Shown here piece after piece: positions 43,171 through 50,584 of a stretch of DNA of 50,584 nt. The notes under the pieces were generated by a model that did no database searches, had not been told where the DNA came from, and saw nothing but the letters and a program-made list of their open reading frames with translations. The position numbers were made by a program, and so were the translations under genes. Source of the DNA: Oscillospiraceae bacterium (lineage in GTDB: Bacteria > Bacillota > Clostridia > Oscillospirales > Oscillospiraceae); NCBI GenBank assembly GCA_017397835.1, contig JAFQHV010000038.1, positions 1-50,584 on the forward strand, in the 5' to 3' direction. Within the stretch, counting starts at the first letter, position 1. Each line of letters begins with the position of its first letter.

Positions 43171-46100
43171 ATGAAAAACAAACGATTCAACAAGGTCCTT
43201 TCCGGCCTGCTGGCGCTTGTACTGTGTGTCGGTATGGTGCCGGCAACGGTGATCCCCACGGCTGCGTTTGCGGCCGAACTGGGCAGCAACGAGTGGGTCG
43301 TCCGCAACGACGATTTCAGCAGCTACCCCGTAGGTGAGGACACGTTCTGGAAAAACGAGAGATACCTCGGCTTTGGCAGCAGCAGCCACGGTGTCTACGG
43401 AAGTGACAGCTATTCCACTTACGGCATCGTGGAGGAAAACGGGAACAAGGTTCTGCGGCTGGTCAGCATGAACACGACTCCCAATAATTTTTACCTACCC
43501 AAGGTTTCCGGTGCTTACTCCCTGAGCTTTGACTACGCCATGGAGAAGTCCCAGTCGTCTGTCCCCGGTCTTGCCCTGCAGATGTTCAACAACGTTTCCC
43601 CCAGTCTGCCCAAGAGTGTTACGGTTTATATCGAGCCCTACGGAGTCCGACTGGTGGAGTACATCTCCACCGGGGAAAAGAGCGAAACCTATGTACAAAC
43701 CGCGGCCGGCAAGAATATGGAGATACCCTATAACACGTGGTACACCATCAAGCTGACCGTGGAGCCCGGCAAGTTTATCCTTAAGTCCTGGCCCAAGGGT
43801 CAGGCGGAGCCGGCCGACGATGCCGCTGCCGGTGTCATCGTGTTTGAAAATGAGTGCTTCACGCAGGAGCGGCTGGACAGCGGCATGAATCCGTATTTTA
43901 CCAACCGTGCCCGCAGCTATGCCGGTGTGACTCAGGTTTTCCGGCTGGATAACCTGAAGGTCACCAAGCCTTATGACACCATGACCCTGCCCGCCCTGAG
44001 CGGTCAGGTGGGTCAGGTGCTGAATGCCGTTCCTTCCTTCACCGGTCAGGATCTGATGGCCCAGCAGCCCGCGCCCAAGTTCCGCTATACCGTTTCCAAC
44101 ACCGCCCTGGGCCGCGCCACGCCCGGCGGTTACCTGGCACTGAACGGTGCGGGTACGGGCACGGTCACCGTTGAGCTGCTTGACATGGATGGCAAGAGCA
44201 CCGGTGCGACCACCAGCACCAACCTGACTGTCACTGCGGCCTCTGCCGGAGAGCAGCCCCTGCGCATCCTGTCCATCGGCAACGGCTACAGCCGTGACAC
44301 GCTCTATTATCTGGACAATTTGGCCGCTTTGGTGGGCAAGAATGTGGAGAGCGCCTATCTGTCCATGACCGATGCCACCCTGCGTTATCACGCCCACAAC
44401 GTGGCCAAGAACACCGCGGACTACAGCTACTACGCCGATGCCTCCGGCGACACCGCCGTCACCAGCACCATCAACGACGTGGTGGAGGGTGAGCGGTGGG
44501 ACATCATCATGCTGCAGCAGGGCGTGGAAGCGGCCGGTATGAACAATACCTTTGCCGGCGACCTGCGCTATCTGCTGGACTATTTGGCCGATGCCCAGCC
44601 CAACGCCAAGGTGTACTGGAACATGAACGCGGCCAATCAGCAGGATACCCAGAACCGCAAGACGAACTTTGACGATTATTACAACGGCAGCCAGGCCGTG
44701 ATGTATAACGCCATCGTGGGTTGTGTGGATAAATTCATCGTGGGTGCGGATGCCGAATACGCCGACGATTTTGACGGCTGGTTCCCCGTGGGTGCCGCCA
44801 TTCAGAATGCCCGCGCCACCGCCTTTGGCGACACCCTGACCCGTGACGGCTATCAGCTGTCCCTGCAGGCGGGCCGTCTGACCGCCGCCATGACGGTGCT
44901 GAAGGTGCTGTTCCCCGAAACCGACCTGTCCGCCATCACCGCGAGTGAGGTGTCCTCTTTCCTGGACACGGACAAGGCCGATCTGGGTGTGTCCTTCTCC
45001 GCCGACCCCGATTACACCAACGATGACGCTAACATGGCCCTGATCCGTCAGAGCGTGGAGGGGGCCTGCGCCAACCTGAACAAGGCACCTGCCAAGCTGG
45101 CCACCACCATTGCCACCATTGAGTCCTCTACCAAGGACCCCAACGACGTGACGGTGGGTCAGACCGATGCGCCTTTGAACCTGCGCTTTGCCGATATCGT
45201 GGTCACCGAGGACGGCACGGTCTACGCCGGTGCCTATGAGTCGGTCACCCACGTCCCCGCCCGCGGCACTCTGCCTTACACCGAGTACTGCCCCGAGGGC
45301 TACGGCCGTCTGAAGATCTGGAAGAGCACCGACAACGGCAAGACCTGGGACTTTGATGATCCCGTGCTGGTCATCGACCAGCACGAGCTGGATGACTGGG
45401 GCATTTCCCCCGGTCTCTACGACCGCTACGAGCGGCTGAAGAGCGGTGTCCAGGACTACGCATTCTTCAACGATGCCCGTGATGCCAACCTGGGTCTGAT
45501 GTACTACGACATGGATGGCAACGGCACCGAGGATGAGGTGCTGCTGTTCACCTTCTTCTGCAACGACTACAACGAGTCCGGCACCAGCACGTTCCAGGGA
45601 ACCTTCCTGATGCACTCCATTGACGGCGGCGCGACCTGGTCCATCCCCCAGCGCATTCAGTCCAAGGTGCTGGGCGGCGGCGGCAAGCGCGGCGACATCG
45701 CCGTGTTCTCCGACGGTCAGATCCTGTTCCCCATGTACTCCCACCCCCACGTGTCCGGCGTACTGCTGCAGTGGAATGTGAATACCAAGCAGTGGGAGAC
45801 CATCGCGGATACCGAGATCCCCAACTACGTGCCCGAAAAGACCACGGACTTTACCGAGCCGGCCTTCATCGCCCCCGATCCCGACGGCGACGTCGTGTAC
45901 GGTTTCGTCCGCGACAACGGTCAGGCGGTCATCTCCTATGACCGGGGCCGCAGCTGGGAGCACATCCACACCATCGACGGCAACGTGCAGCAGCCCGGCT
46001 GGGCCTACATTGACGAGAACCGCGCCTTTGCAACCTGGTCCTTTGCCGACGGCGGCATCCGCCCCACCAAGGGCCAGATGGTGTACTTTGACGCCGGCTG

Positions 46101-48708
46101 GGAGGCCACCCAGCCCGTGGTCGTTCACGAGCATTACAACCGGACCCCCCGCGACACCGGTGACCCCTCCAGCAAGCTGCTGGCTAACGGTAAGCTGCTG
46201 ACCATCACCTACGATACCTACTTCCGGTCCATCGTCGGCAAATTCATCGACCCCGATGCGGAGCCGTTCCTGCTGCCTGAGCTGAACGACGATGCGGCTC
46301 AGGTCACCCTGCAGACCGTTTCCGGGGCCACCAATCTGACGGTGAATGACCTGCCTGCCGCTCATACCCTGGCGTTCACTGCTGCCTTTAACAACAACAG
46401 CAGTACGCTGACCGTCACGGCCGCCAACGGAGCCAAGGTGGTGCTGAAGCTGGGCGAGTACGGCATCAAGTCGGCGCAGAAAGACTACCAGGTACGTATT
46501 GCCGTAACCAACGGTACCACCTACGTCAAGGCGTGGCGCGAGGGCTACGCGGTGCCGGATTGGACCGCCGTTAAGGGCGGAACGTCCACCAACAGCGGCA
46601 AGGCCGTCTTTACCGGCAGCGGCGTTACCCTCGGTGACGTGACCGTCACCCGCAACGCCACCATGACCATGAACGAGGGTGGCGCAAACACCGCCGGCAT
46701 GGGCATTTCCAGCCCTCTGCAGCTCAATCCTGCGGATATGGTTGATCGGGTCGTCTGGGACACCAGCGATCCTGCCGTGGCCACCGTGGACGGCCAGGGC
46801 AATATCAGCTTTGTGGGTACGGGCAGCGTTACCATCACGGCGACTCTGGGCGACAAGAGTGTCAGCGCCGATTATGAGGTGGGCGAAGCGACCGGTGAAG
46901 TCACCGGCGACGGTGTGAAGAAGGTTCTGTTCAGCGATGATTTTGAAAGCTATACCGCCGGTGACAATGCGTTCTATAAGGCGATGCTCTCCAGCGGCTA
47001 TGCGGCGATTTCCAGTGCATATGCCAAGACCGGCTACAATATTGTGGCAGAGAACGGCAACAAGCATTTGCAGCTGATTGGCAGCGAGGGCAAGGCCAAC
47101 TATCCCTGGGCCATCGTGGATACCCCCATCTTTGGCGACTATACCGTGCAGCTTGACTTCCGGTTCGATGCCAACGTTGGTGAGATCTTCTTCAATATGT
47201 GGCATGGAAACAGCATTTACTCCATGGTGCAGATCGGCACGGATCATTTCAACTTCCAGTACACGGATGCCGAAACCGGGGATTACGTCAATTCCCCCAT
47301 ATTCTACAGCCATGAGCCCGGTGTCTGGAACACCATCAAGGTGGCCCGCGTGGACGGCGGTATGTACGCCAAGGTGTGGCCCAAGGGCACGCCCGAGCCT
47401 GCCAACTGGCAGTACAATATGCTGGCGGATGAGATGAACACCGACAACACGGTCAAATTCCGTATGTCCTTCAGCGTGCAGGAGGAGGAAAGCTACAGCG
47501 CCCGGTTCGACAACCTGATCATCAGCAAGCAGCGGATCAGCGACGTGGGCGGCAAGGAATGGATCGCCCGCAGCGACGACTTTGAGGACCGTACCGTGGA
47601 CCAGGACGCCTTCTGGAACGACAGCAAGTACAGCGGTTTCAGCAGCAGCTACCACAAGCTCACCGAGGGCGGTATCCTGGGAGGATTGATTGGCGGCACC
47701 ACCTACTACTCCCGCTACAACATCATTGAGGAAAGCGGAAACAAGATGGTGGAGCTGCTCAGCACCTACAAGGTGGCCAACTACTTCAAGACCACCAAGG
47801 TGACCGGCGCCTACTCCGTCAGCATGGATCTGTACATGCCCAAATCCACCGGCAGTTCCGTTCCCGGCGTGGTCATCAATCCGCTTACGGACGTTTCGCC
47901 CAGTCTGCCCGGCAACCTCGGCATCTATATCGACGGCGGCGACGGCGTACGGCTGAGAGAGGACCTGAGCACCGGCACCGCGGTCAACACATATATCACA
48001 GATGCGGCCGGCACCAAGATGCCCTTTAAGCTGGATACATGGTACACGGTGAAGGTGTCCGTGACCCCGGGCAAACTGGTTGTGAAGCAGTGGGCCAAGG
48101 GTGAGCAGGAGCCTGCGGATAACGCAGCCGCCGGCGTGCTGGTCTTTGAGAGCGACGAGCTGACGGAGGCTCGGCTCGGTACCGGTGTGACCACCAGCAT
48201 CATGACCCGCAACCGCAATGAGAAGAACGTCAACTACATTGTGCGTGTGGACAATCTGAAGATTGCAAAGCCCTACAAGAGCCTGAACCTGCCCACGGAG
48301 CTGACCGGCTATGCCGGCGGCACCGTGACCCTGGAGCCGCGCTTCGTCGGTCAGGATCTGGCGGATCAGACCCCCGCGCCTACGATCCGCTATACCAGCA
48401 CCAACACCGCCGTGGCCAGCGTGAATGCCGCCGGTGTGGTGACCTACGGCGACGTGGGCGAGGCGGCGATCTCCGTGGAGCTGCTGGATATGGACGGAAA
48501 GAGCCACGGCGTGGCCCACGAGGTCGCCGTGACCGTGACGGCCCAGACAGAGCCGGAGCAGCCCGAGGAGCCCGAGGAACCGGAGAAACCCGTGGAACCT
48601 GAGGAGCATTCCACTCTTGGCACCTTCAGCCTTGAAGTGGTCAACTATATTACCATCAACGGCGAAGAGGTTGCCATCTGCCGCTGGGTGTGGACACCGT
48701 TCTATTAA
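43171..48708 (+). CDS. Giant DUF4886-like/Asp-box paralogue with inactivated esterase site and ICRWVWTPF tail
   Basis: 1845 residues, paralogue of the 37767 product up to about residue 1460. A signal peptide (LSGLLALVLCVGMVPATV) and an N-terminal jelly roll precede the DUF4886-like domain (about 365-610), whose key residues have changed: IGNGYSRD (Gly372 for Ser) and RDGYQLS (Gln562 for His). The propeller keeps the Asp boxes STDNGKTW, SIDGGATW and SYDRGRSW. Instead of SLH repeats, a second copy of the N-terminal module (about 1463-1790, KEWIARSDDFEDRTVDQDAF) is followed by a Pro-Glu-rich linker (about 1793-1812). The last 31 residues carry LGTFSL and end ICRWVWTPFY. GGAGG lies 7 bases before the ATG at 43171, preferred to the ATG at 43165. 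Probably a surface glycan-binding protein. Confidence 0.8.
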   Translation: MKNKRFNKVLSGLLALVLCVGMVPATVIPTAAFAAELGSNEWVVRNDDFSSYPVGEDTFWKNERYLGFGSSSHGVYGSDSYSTYGIVEENGNKVLRLVSMNTTPNNFYLPKVSGAYSLSFDYAMEKSQSSVPGLALQMFNNVSPSLPKSVTVYIEPYGVRLVEYISTGEKSETYVQTAAGKNMEIPYNTWYTIKLTVEPGKFILKSWPKGQAEPADDAAAGVIVFENECFTQERLDSGMNPYFTNRARSYAGVTQVFRLDNLKVTKPYDTMTLPALSGQVGQVLNAVPSFTGQDLMAQQPAPKFRYTVSNTALGRATPGGYLALNGAGTGTVTVELLDMDGKSTGATTSTNLTVTAASAGEQPLRILSIGNGYSRDTLYYLDNLAALVGKNVESAYLSMTDATLRYHAHNVAKNTADYSYYADASGDTAVTSTINDVVEGERWDIIMLQQGVEAAGMNNTFAGDLRYLLDYLADAQPNAKVYWNMNAANQQDTQNRKTNFDDYYNGSQAVMYNAIVGCVDKFIVGADAEYADDFDGWFPVGAAIQNARATAFGDTLTRDGYQLSLQAGRLTAAMTVLKVLFPETDLSAITASEVSSFLDTDKADLGVSFSADPDYTNDDANMALIRQSVEGACANLNKAPAKLATTIATIESSTKDPNDVTVGQTDAPLNLRFADIVVTEDGTVYAGAYESVTHVPARGTLPYTEYCPEGYGRLKIWKSTDNGKTWDFDDPVLVIDQHELDDWGISPGLYDRYERLKSGVQDYAFFNDARDANLGLMYYDMDGNGTEDEVLLFTFFCNDYNESGTSTFQGTFLMHSIDGGATWSIPQRIQSKVLGGGGKRGDIAVFSDGQILFPMYSHPHVSGVLLQWNVNTKQWETIADTEIPNYVPEKTTDFTEPAFIAPDPDGDVVYGFVRDNGQAVISYDRGRSWEHIHTIDGNVQQPGWAYIDENRAFATWSFADGGIRPTKGQMVYFDAGWEATQPVVVHEHYNRTPRDTGDPSSKLLANGKLLTITYDTYFRSIVGKFIDPDAEPFLLPELNDDAAQVTLQTVSGATNLTVNDLPAAHTLAFTAAFNNNSSTLTVTAANGAKVVLKLGEYGIKSAQKDYQVRIAVTNGTTYVKAWREGYAVPDWTAVKGGTSTNSGKAVFTGSGVTLGDVTVTRNATMTMNEGGANTAGMGISSPLQLNPADMVDRVVWDTSDPAVATVDGQGNISFVGTGSVTITATLGDKSVSADYEVGEATGEVTGDGVKKVLFSDDFESYTAGDNAFYKAMLSSGYAAISSAYAKTGYNIVAENGNKHLQLIGSEGKANYPWAIVDTPIFGDYTVQLDFRFDANVGEIFFNMWHGNSIYSMVQIGTDHFNFQYTDAETGDYVNSPIFYSHEPGVWNTIKVARVDGGMYAKVWPKGTPEPANWQYNMLADEMNTDNTVKFRMSFSVQEEESYSARFDNLIISKQRISDVGGKEWIARSDDFEDRTVDQDAFWNDSKYSGFSSSYHKLTEGGILGGLIGGTTYYSRYNIIEESGNKMVELLSTYKVANYFKTTKVTGAYSVSMDLYMPKSTGSSVPGVVINPLTDVSPSLPGNLGIYIDGGDGVRLREDLSTGTAVNTYITDAAGTKMPFKLDTWYTVKVSVTPGKLVVKQWAKGEQEPADNAAAGVLVFESDELTEARLGTGVTTSIMTRNRNEKNVNYIVRVDNLKIAKPYKSLNLPTELTGYAGGTVTLEPRFVGQDLADQTPAPTIRYTSTNTAVASVNAAGVVTYGDVGEAAISVELLDMDGKSHGVAHEVAVTVTAQTEPEQPEEPEEPEKPVEPEEHSTLGTFSLEVVNYITINGEEVAICRWVWTPFY

Positions 48709-48734
48709 AATAACACCTGCGCTGCAGCAAAAAT

Positions 48735-48779
48735 AAAAAAGGATGCCTGAATGGGATTTCCCATTCAGGCATCCTTTTT
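48735..48779. terminator. Bidirectional terminator after the 43171 gene
   Basis: Stem GGATGCCTGAATGGG / CCCATTCAGGCATCC with A and T runs on both sides. It also serves the convergent aldolase gene. Confidence 0.9.
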
Positions 48780-48800
48780 GTTTGATTTGAATTTATTTGA

Positions 48801-49679
48801 TCAAATCTCGCCCAGACGCTCCATGATCGCCTTGGTGTCGGCCTTCTGCTTGTCGGTGGGCTCGGGGTCGTAGTCGTGACCGAACTTGCCCTCGCAGCCC
48901 AGCAGATTCATGGCGTAGGAAAACATGGGCCACAGACCGCCGGCCAGCATCTCGTCCCGGGCCTGCATCATCTTCTTCAGCCACTGCTTGGCACCCTCGT
49001 GGTCGCCGGCGTTAAAGCACTTCTGCACCTTGCCGATGGTGGCGGGGAAGCAGGAGAAGATGCCGTCCAAAATGCTGTCGATACCGTACAGGTTGGCCAC
49101 GGCGAACAGGTCGGAACCGGAGAAAATGGGCTGGAAATCCGCCTTGATCTCGGGATCGTCGTGCAGGGACTTGATGAGTACCAGATCGGCGCTCTTGATG
49201 CCCTTCAGGTTGGGCACCTGAGTGAGCTTTTTGACCAGGGGGTACTTCAGCTTGTGCTGGGTCAGACCCAGGTGGTCGTAAAGATACACGTCCTTGTCGG
49301 TCATGGCGGCGCACTTGGTAAAGAACTCGCCCAGCAGGGCATCGCCCAGCTTGTCGTAGTAGGGGGCGGTCAGCACCACCACGTCCACGGGATAGCGGTT
49401 GATGATGTCCATGCGGGCCTTGACGCGGGTCAGGGAGTTGTCGGTGGCACCCACCATCACGCGGACACGGCCGGCCACGGCATCGCAGGCGATGCGGATG
49501 GTGCGCTCATACTCCGCCTCGGGCACGCAGCCCAGCAGACCCATGGTGCCCATGACCAACAGGCCGCTGGCACCGGCAGCGATCTGCTGCTCGATCTCCT
49601 TGCGGAAGCCCGCCTCACACAGGGTGCCGTCGGGCAGGTAAGGGGTGCCAAGGGCCGTGTAAAAACCGCTTTTCTTCAT
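48801..49679 (-). CDS. DapA/NanA superfamily class I aldolase, divergent active site
   Basis: 292 residues, (beta/alpha)8 pyruvate-dependent aldolase family (dihydrodipicolinate synthase / N-acetylneuraminate lyase). The Schiff-base Lys is in KGIKSAD (Lys162) and the helper Tyr in VYLYDHLG (Tyr134), spaced 28 residues as in NanA. The substrate loop normally reading GSTGE or GTTGE is GTMGLLG (residues 44-50), and YNxP is YDHL, so the acceptor is unlikely to be that of standard DapA. The sialidase-like surroundings suggest a sialic-acid-like or other 2-keto-3-deoxy acid (inference). AGGAGG precedes the ATG. It lies 18 bases after the SGNH gene and shares its promoter. Confidence 0.85.
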   Translation of the reverse strand: MKKSGFYTALGTPYLPDGTLCEAGFRKEIEQQIAAGASGLLVMGTMGLLGCVPEAEYERTIRIACDAVAGRVRVMVGATDNSLTRVKARMDIINRYPVDVVVLTAPYYDKLGDALLGEFFTKCAAMTDKDVYLYDHLGLTQHKLKYPLVKKLTQVPNLKGIKSADLVLIKSLHDDPEIKADFQPIFSGSDLFAVANLYGIDSILDGIFSCFPATIGKVQKCFNAGDHEGAKQWLKKMMQARDEMLAGGLWPMFSYAMNLLGCEGKFGHDYDPEPTDKQKADTKAIMERLGEI

Positions 49680-49697
49680 TGTCGTTTCCTCCTGTTT

Positions 49698-50294
49698 TTA
49701 ACCCAAAATGGATTTGATTTTCTCGGCAAGAGCCACGCCGAGGCTGCGGTGGTTCTCTGCGTTCATGTGGCAACCGTCGGCGGGGTCGGGTACGGCGAAT
49801 TCCGCCGCGTTGAGCCACGGCATACCAAGCTCACCGGCCAGCCGGGACACCGGCTCCACGTAGGGAGTTTCCTCCGGCACGGCGTAGATGGGAGCCACCA
49901 GCAGCAGCTTGGGCTCACCGGGGAAGACGTCCGAGGTGCCGGGGAAGAGCTTGTTGGCGTTTAAGATACGGCGGGACAGCATGGCAAGGCCGTCGTAAAA
50001 ACCGTTGATGTCGGTGTAGTGCTTGTCGTTGGTGCCCAGCATGACCACGGCCAGATCCAGCGGCTTGGCCCGGTACAGGGTGTAGCCGATGGCACTCAGG
50101 CCGTTGCGGCACTGGTTGGCGGGGTCGTCGTAGGCGGTGGTCCGACCGGGGATGCCGTCGTCGATGATGTTGTACTCGGGGCCGAGGATGTTCTGGACCA
50201 CGCCGGTCCAGCGCACGTCCTTGGGATGGCGGGTCAGCACGCCGGGCACGCTGCCCCAGGTGTTGGAGTCGCCGAAGCAGAGTACGTTTTTCAT
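49698..50294 (-). CDS. Cytoplasmic SGNH/GDSL-type esterase
   Basis: 198 residues, no signal peptide. All SGNH blocks are visible: VLCFGDSNTWG (catalytic Ser8), DDGIPGRTT (block II Gly), VVMLGTNDKHY (block III Asn) and DPADGCHMNAENH (Asp173, His176). It resembles small intracellular carbohydrate or sialate O-acetylesterases; removal of acetyl groups from an imported sugar before the downstream aldolase acts is plausible but inferred. AAAGGAGAG precedes the ATG. It is the first gene of a two-gene operon with the aldolase. Confidence 0.87.
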   Translation of the reverse strand: MKNVLCFGDSNTWGSVPGVLTRHPKDVRWTGVVQNILGPEYNIIDDGIPGRTTAYDDPANQCRNGLSAIGYTLYRAKPLDLAVVMLGTNDKHYTDINGFYDGLAMLSRRILNANKLFPGTSDVFPGEPKLLLVAPIYAVPEETPYVEPVSRLAGELGMPWLNAAEFAVPDPADGCHMNAENHRSLGVALAEKIKSILG

Positions 50295-50338
50295 ATTTCT
50301 TTCTCTCCTTTGCCAAAGGTGTCAGTTCAAGCAAACTC

Positions 50339-50367
50339 ATTATAAGATATATTAGCGGCACTGTCCA
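50339..50367 (-). promoter_or_regulatory. Promoter of the SGNH-aldolase operon
   Basis: Minus-strand TGGACA (50362-50367), 17 bases, TATAAT (50339-50344), 45 bases before the SGNH start. Confidence 0.68.
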
Positions 50368-50445
50368 TTTCACAAGATGACAAAAACGTGTGCAAATTGG
50401 CGCAAAAAAATAATCGACTCGGAGGGGAGGACGTTTTATGCAGGA

Positions 50446-50479
50446 ACCCGGCCCCGCAGCAAATGCTGCGGGGCCGGGT
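50446..50479. terminator. Strong hairpin downstream of the edge SLH gene
   Basis: Perfect stem ACCCGGCCCCGCAGCA / TGCTGCGGGGCCGGGT around AA, 14 bases beyond the SLH stop. No proper T tract follows on either strand, so termination efficiency is uncertain. Confidence 0.55.
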
Positions 50480-50492
50480 CAATTTGGCGGAT

Positions 50493-50584
50493 TTACTTTG
50501 CCTGCAGGTAGTTGGTCAGCATCTGGGCCGCCTGGGCGCGGGTGGCGTTCTCGGTGGCGTTGGTGAAGGGCACGTTGTTGAGAA
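50493..50584 (-). CDS. C-terminal end of another SLH-domain surface protein (cut by window edge)
   Basis: The minus frame entering from the right edge reads LNNVPFTNATENATRAQAAQ and ends NYLQAK followed by a stop. This is the last part of the third SLH repeat and is nearly the same as the end of the 30638 protein. The protein continues beyond the window, so what it carries is unknown. SLH repeats bind pyruvylated secondary wall polymers. Confidence 0.85.
   Translation of the reverse strand, partial: LNNVPFTNATENATRAQAAQMLTNYLQAK

Overview
The window (about 50.6 kb, GC-rich) looks like a chromosomal segment of a gut Bacillota bacterium of the Oscillospiraceae/Ruminococcaceae type (Flavonifractor- or Oscillibacter-like). 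The evidence is the yabP-yabQ-divIC-yabR sporulation/division block with a recognisable sigma-E promoter, strong GGAGG ribosome sites, S-layer-homology (SLH) surface proteins, a Liv-type ABC operon and many mucin-directed glycosidase-like genes. No tRNA, rRNA, phage, transposase or CRISPR array was seen.

Layout. 1-2936 (minus): 5' part of purL, then pgeF and birA. 3003-4657 (plus): yabP, yabQ, divIC and yabR. 4620-4794: a candidate small RNA on the minus strand. 4864-5541: ribosome hibernation factor hpf. 5549-6412: AraC regulator 1, divergent from two giant secreted metallophosphoesterases (6578-13544). 13700-18773: livJ-livH-livM-livG-livF. 18772-19614 (minus): AAC(3)-family acetyltransferase. 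19810-29465: five paralogous cytoplasmic GH20C-like hexosaminidases, interrupted by AraC regulator 2. 29472-30395 (minus): amidohydrolase. 30638-36610: a 1990-residue SLH-anchored Asp-box (sialidase-like) protein. 36709-37542 (minus): AraC regulator 3, divergent from two giant paralogues (37767-42974 and 43171-48708), each joining a DUF4886/SGNH esterase-like domain to an Asp-box propeller. 48801-50294 (minus): an SGNH hydrolase and an NanA/DapA-family aldolase. 50493-50584 (minus): the end of another SLH protein.

Inference on how it works together: 19.8-50.3 kb reads as an accessory locus for foraging on sialylated, O-acetylated, HexNAc-rich host glycans. Surface proteins would de-acetylate, bind or cleave sialoglycans. 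Cytoplasmic GH20C-like enzymes would trim imported HexNAc oligosaccharides. The aldolase and SGNH pair may process sialic-acid-like compounds. No dedicated sugar transporter is visible; the only transporter is of the amino-acid Liv type.

The most notable observations are these. (i) A short C-terminal module ending in ICRWVWTPF is shared by two otherwise unrelated giant proteins, each of which sits next to a paralogue that ends in SLH repeats. (ii) Paired loss of catalytic residues marks probable pseudoenzymes: Ser and His in the esterase domain of the 43171 protein, and the catalytic Glu plus an internal deletion in the third GH20 protein. (iii) TGGGACAT-type operator repeats occur upstream of two separate units. 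(iv) A promoter-to-terminator minus-strand RNA candidate lies upstream of hpf.
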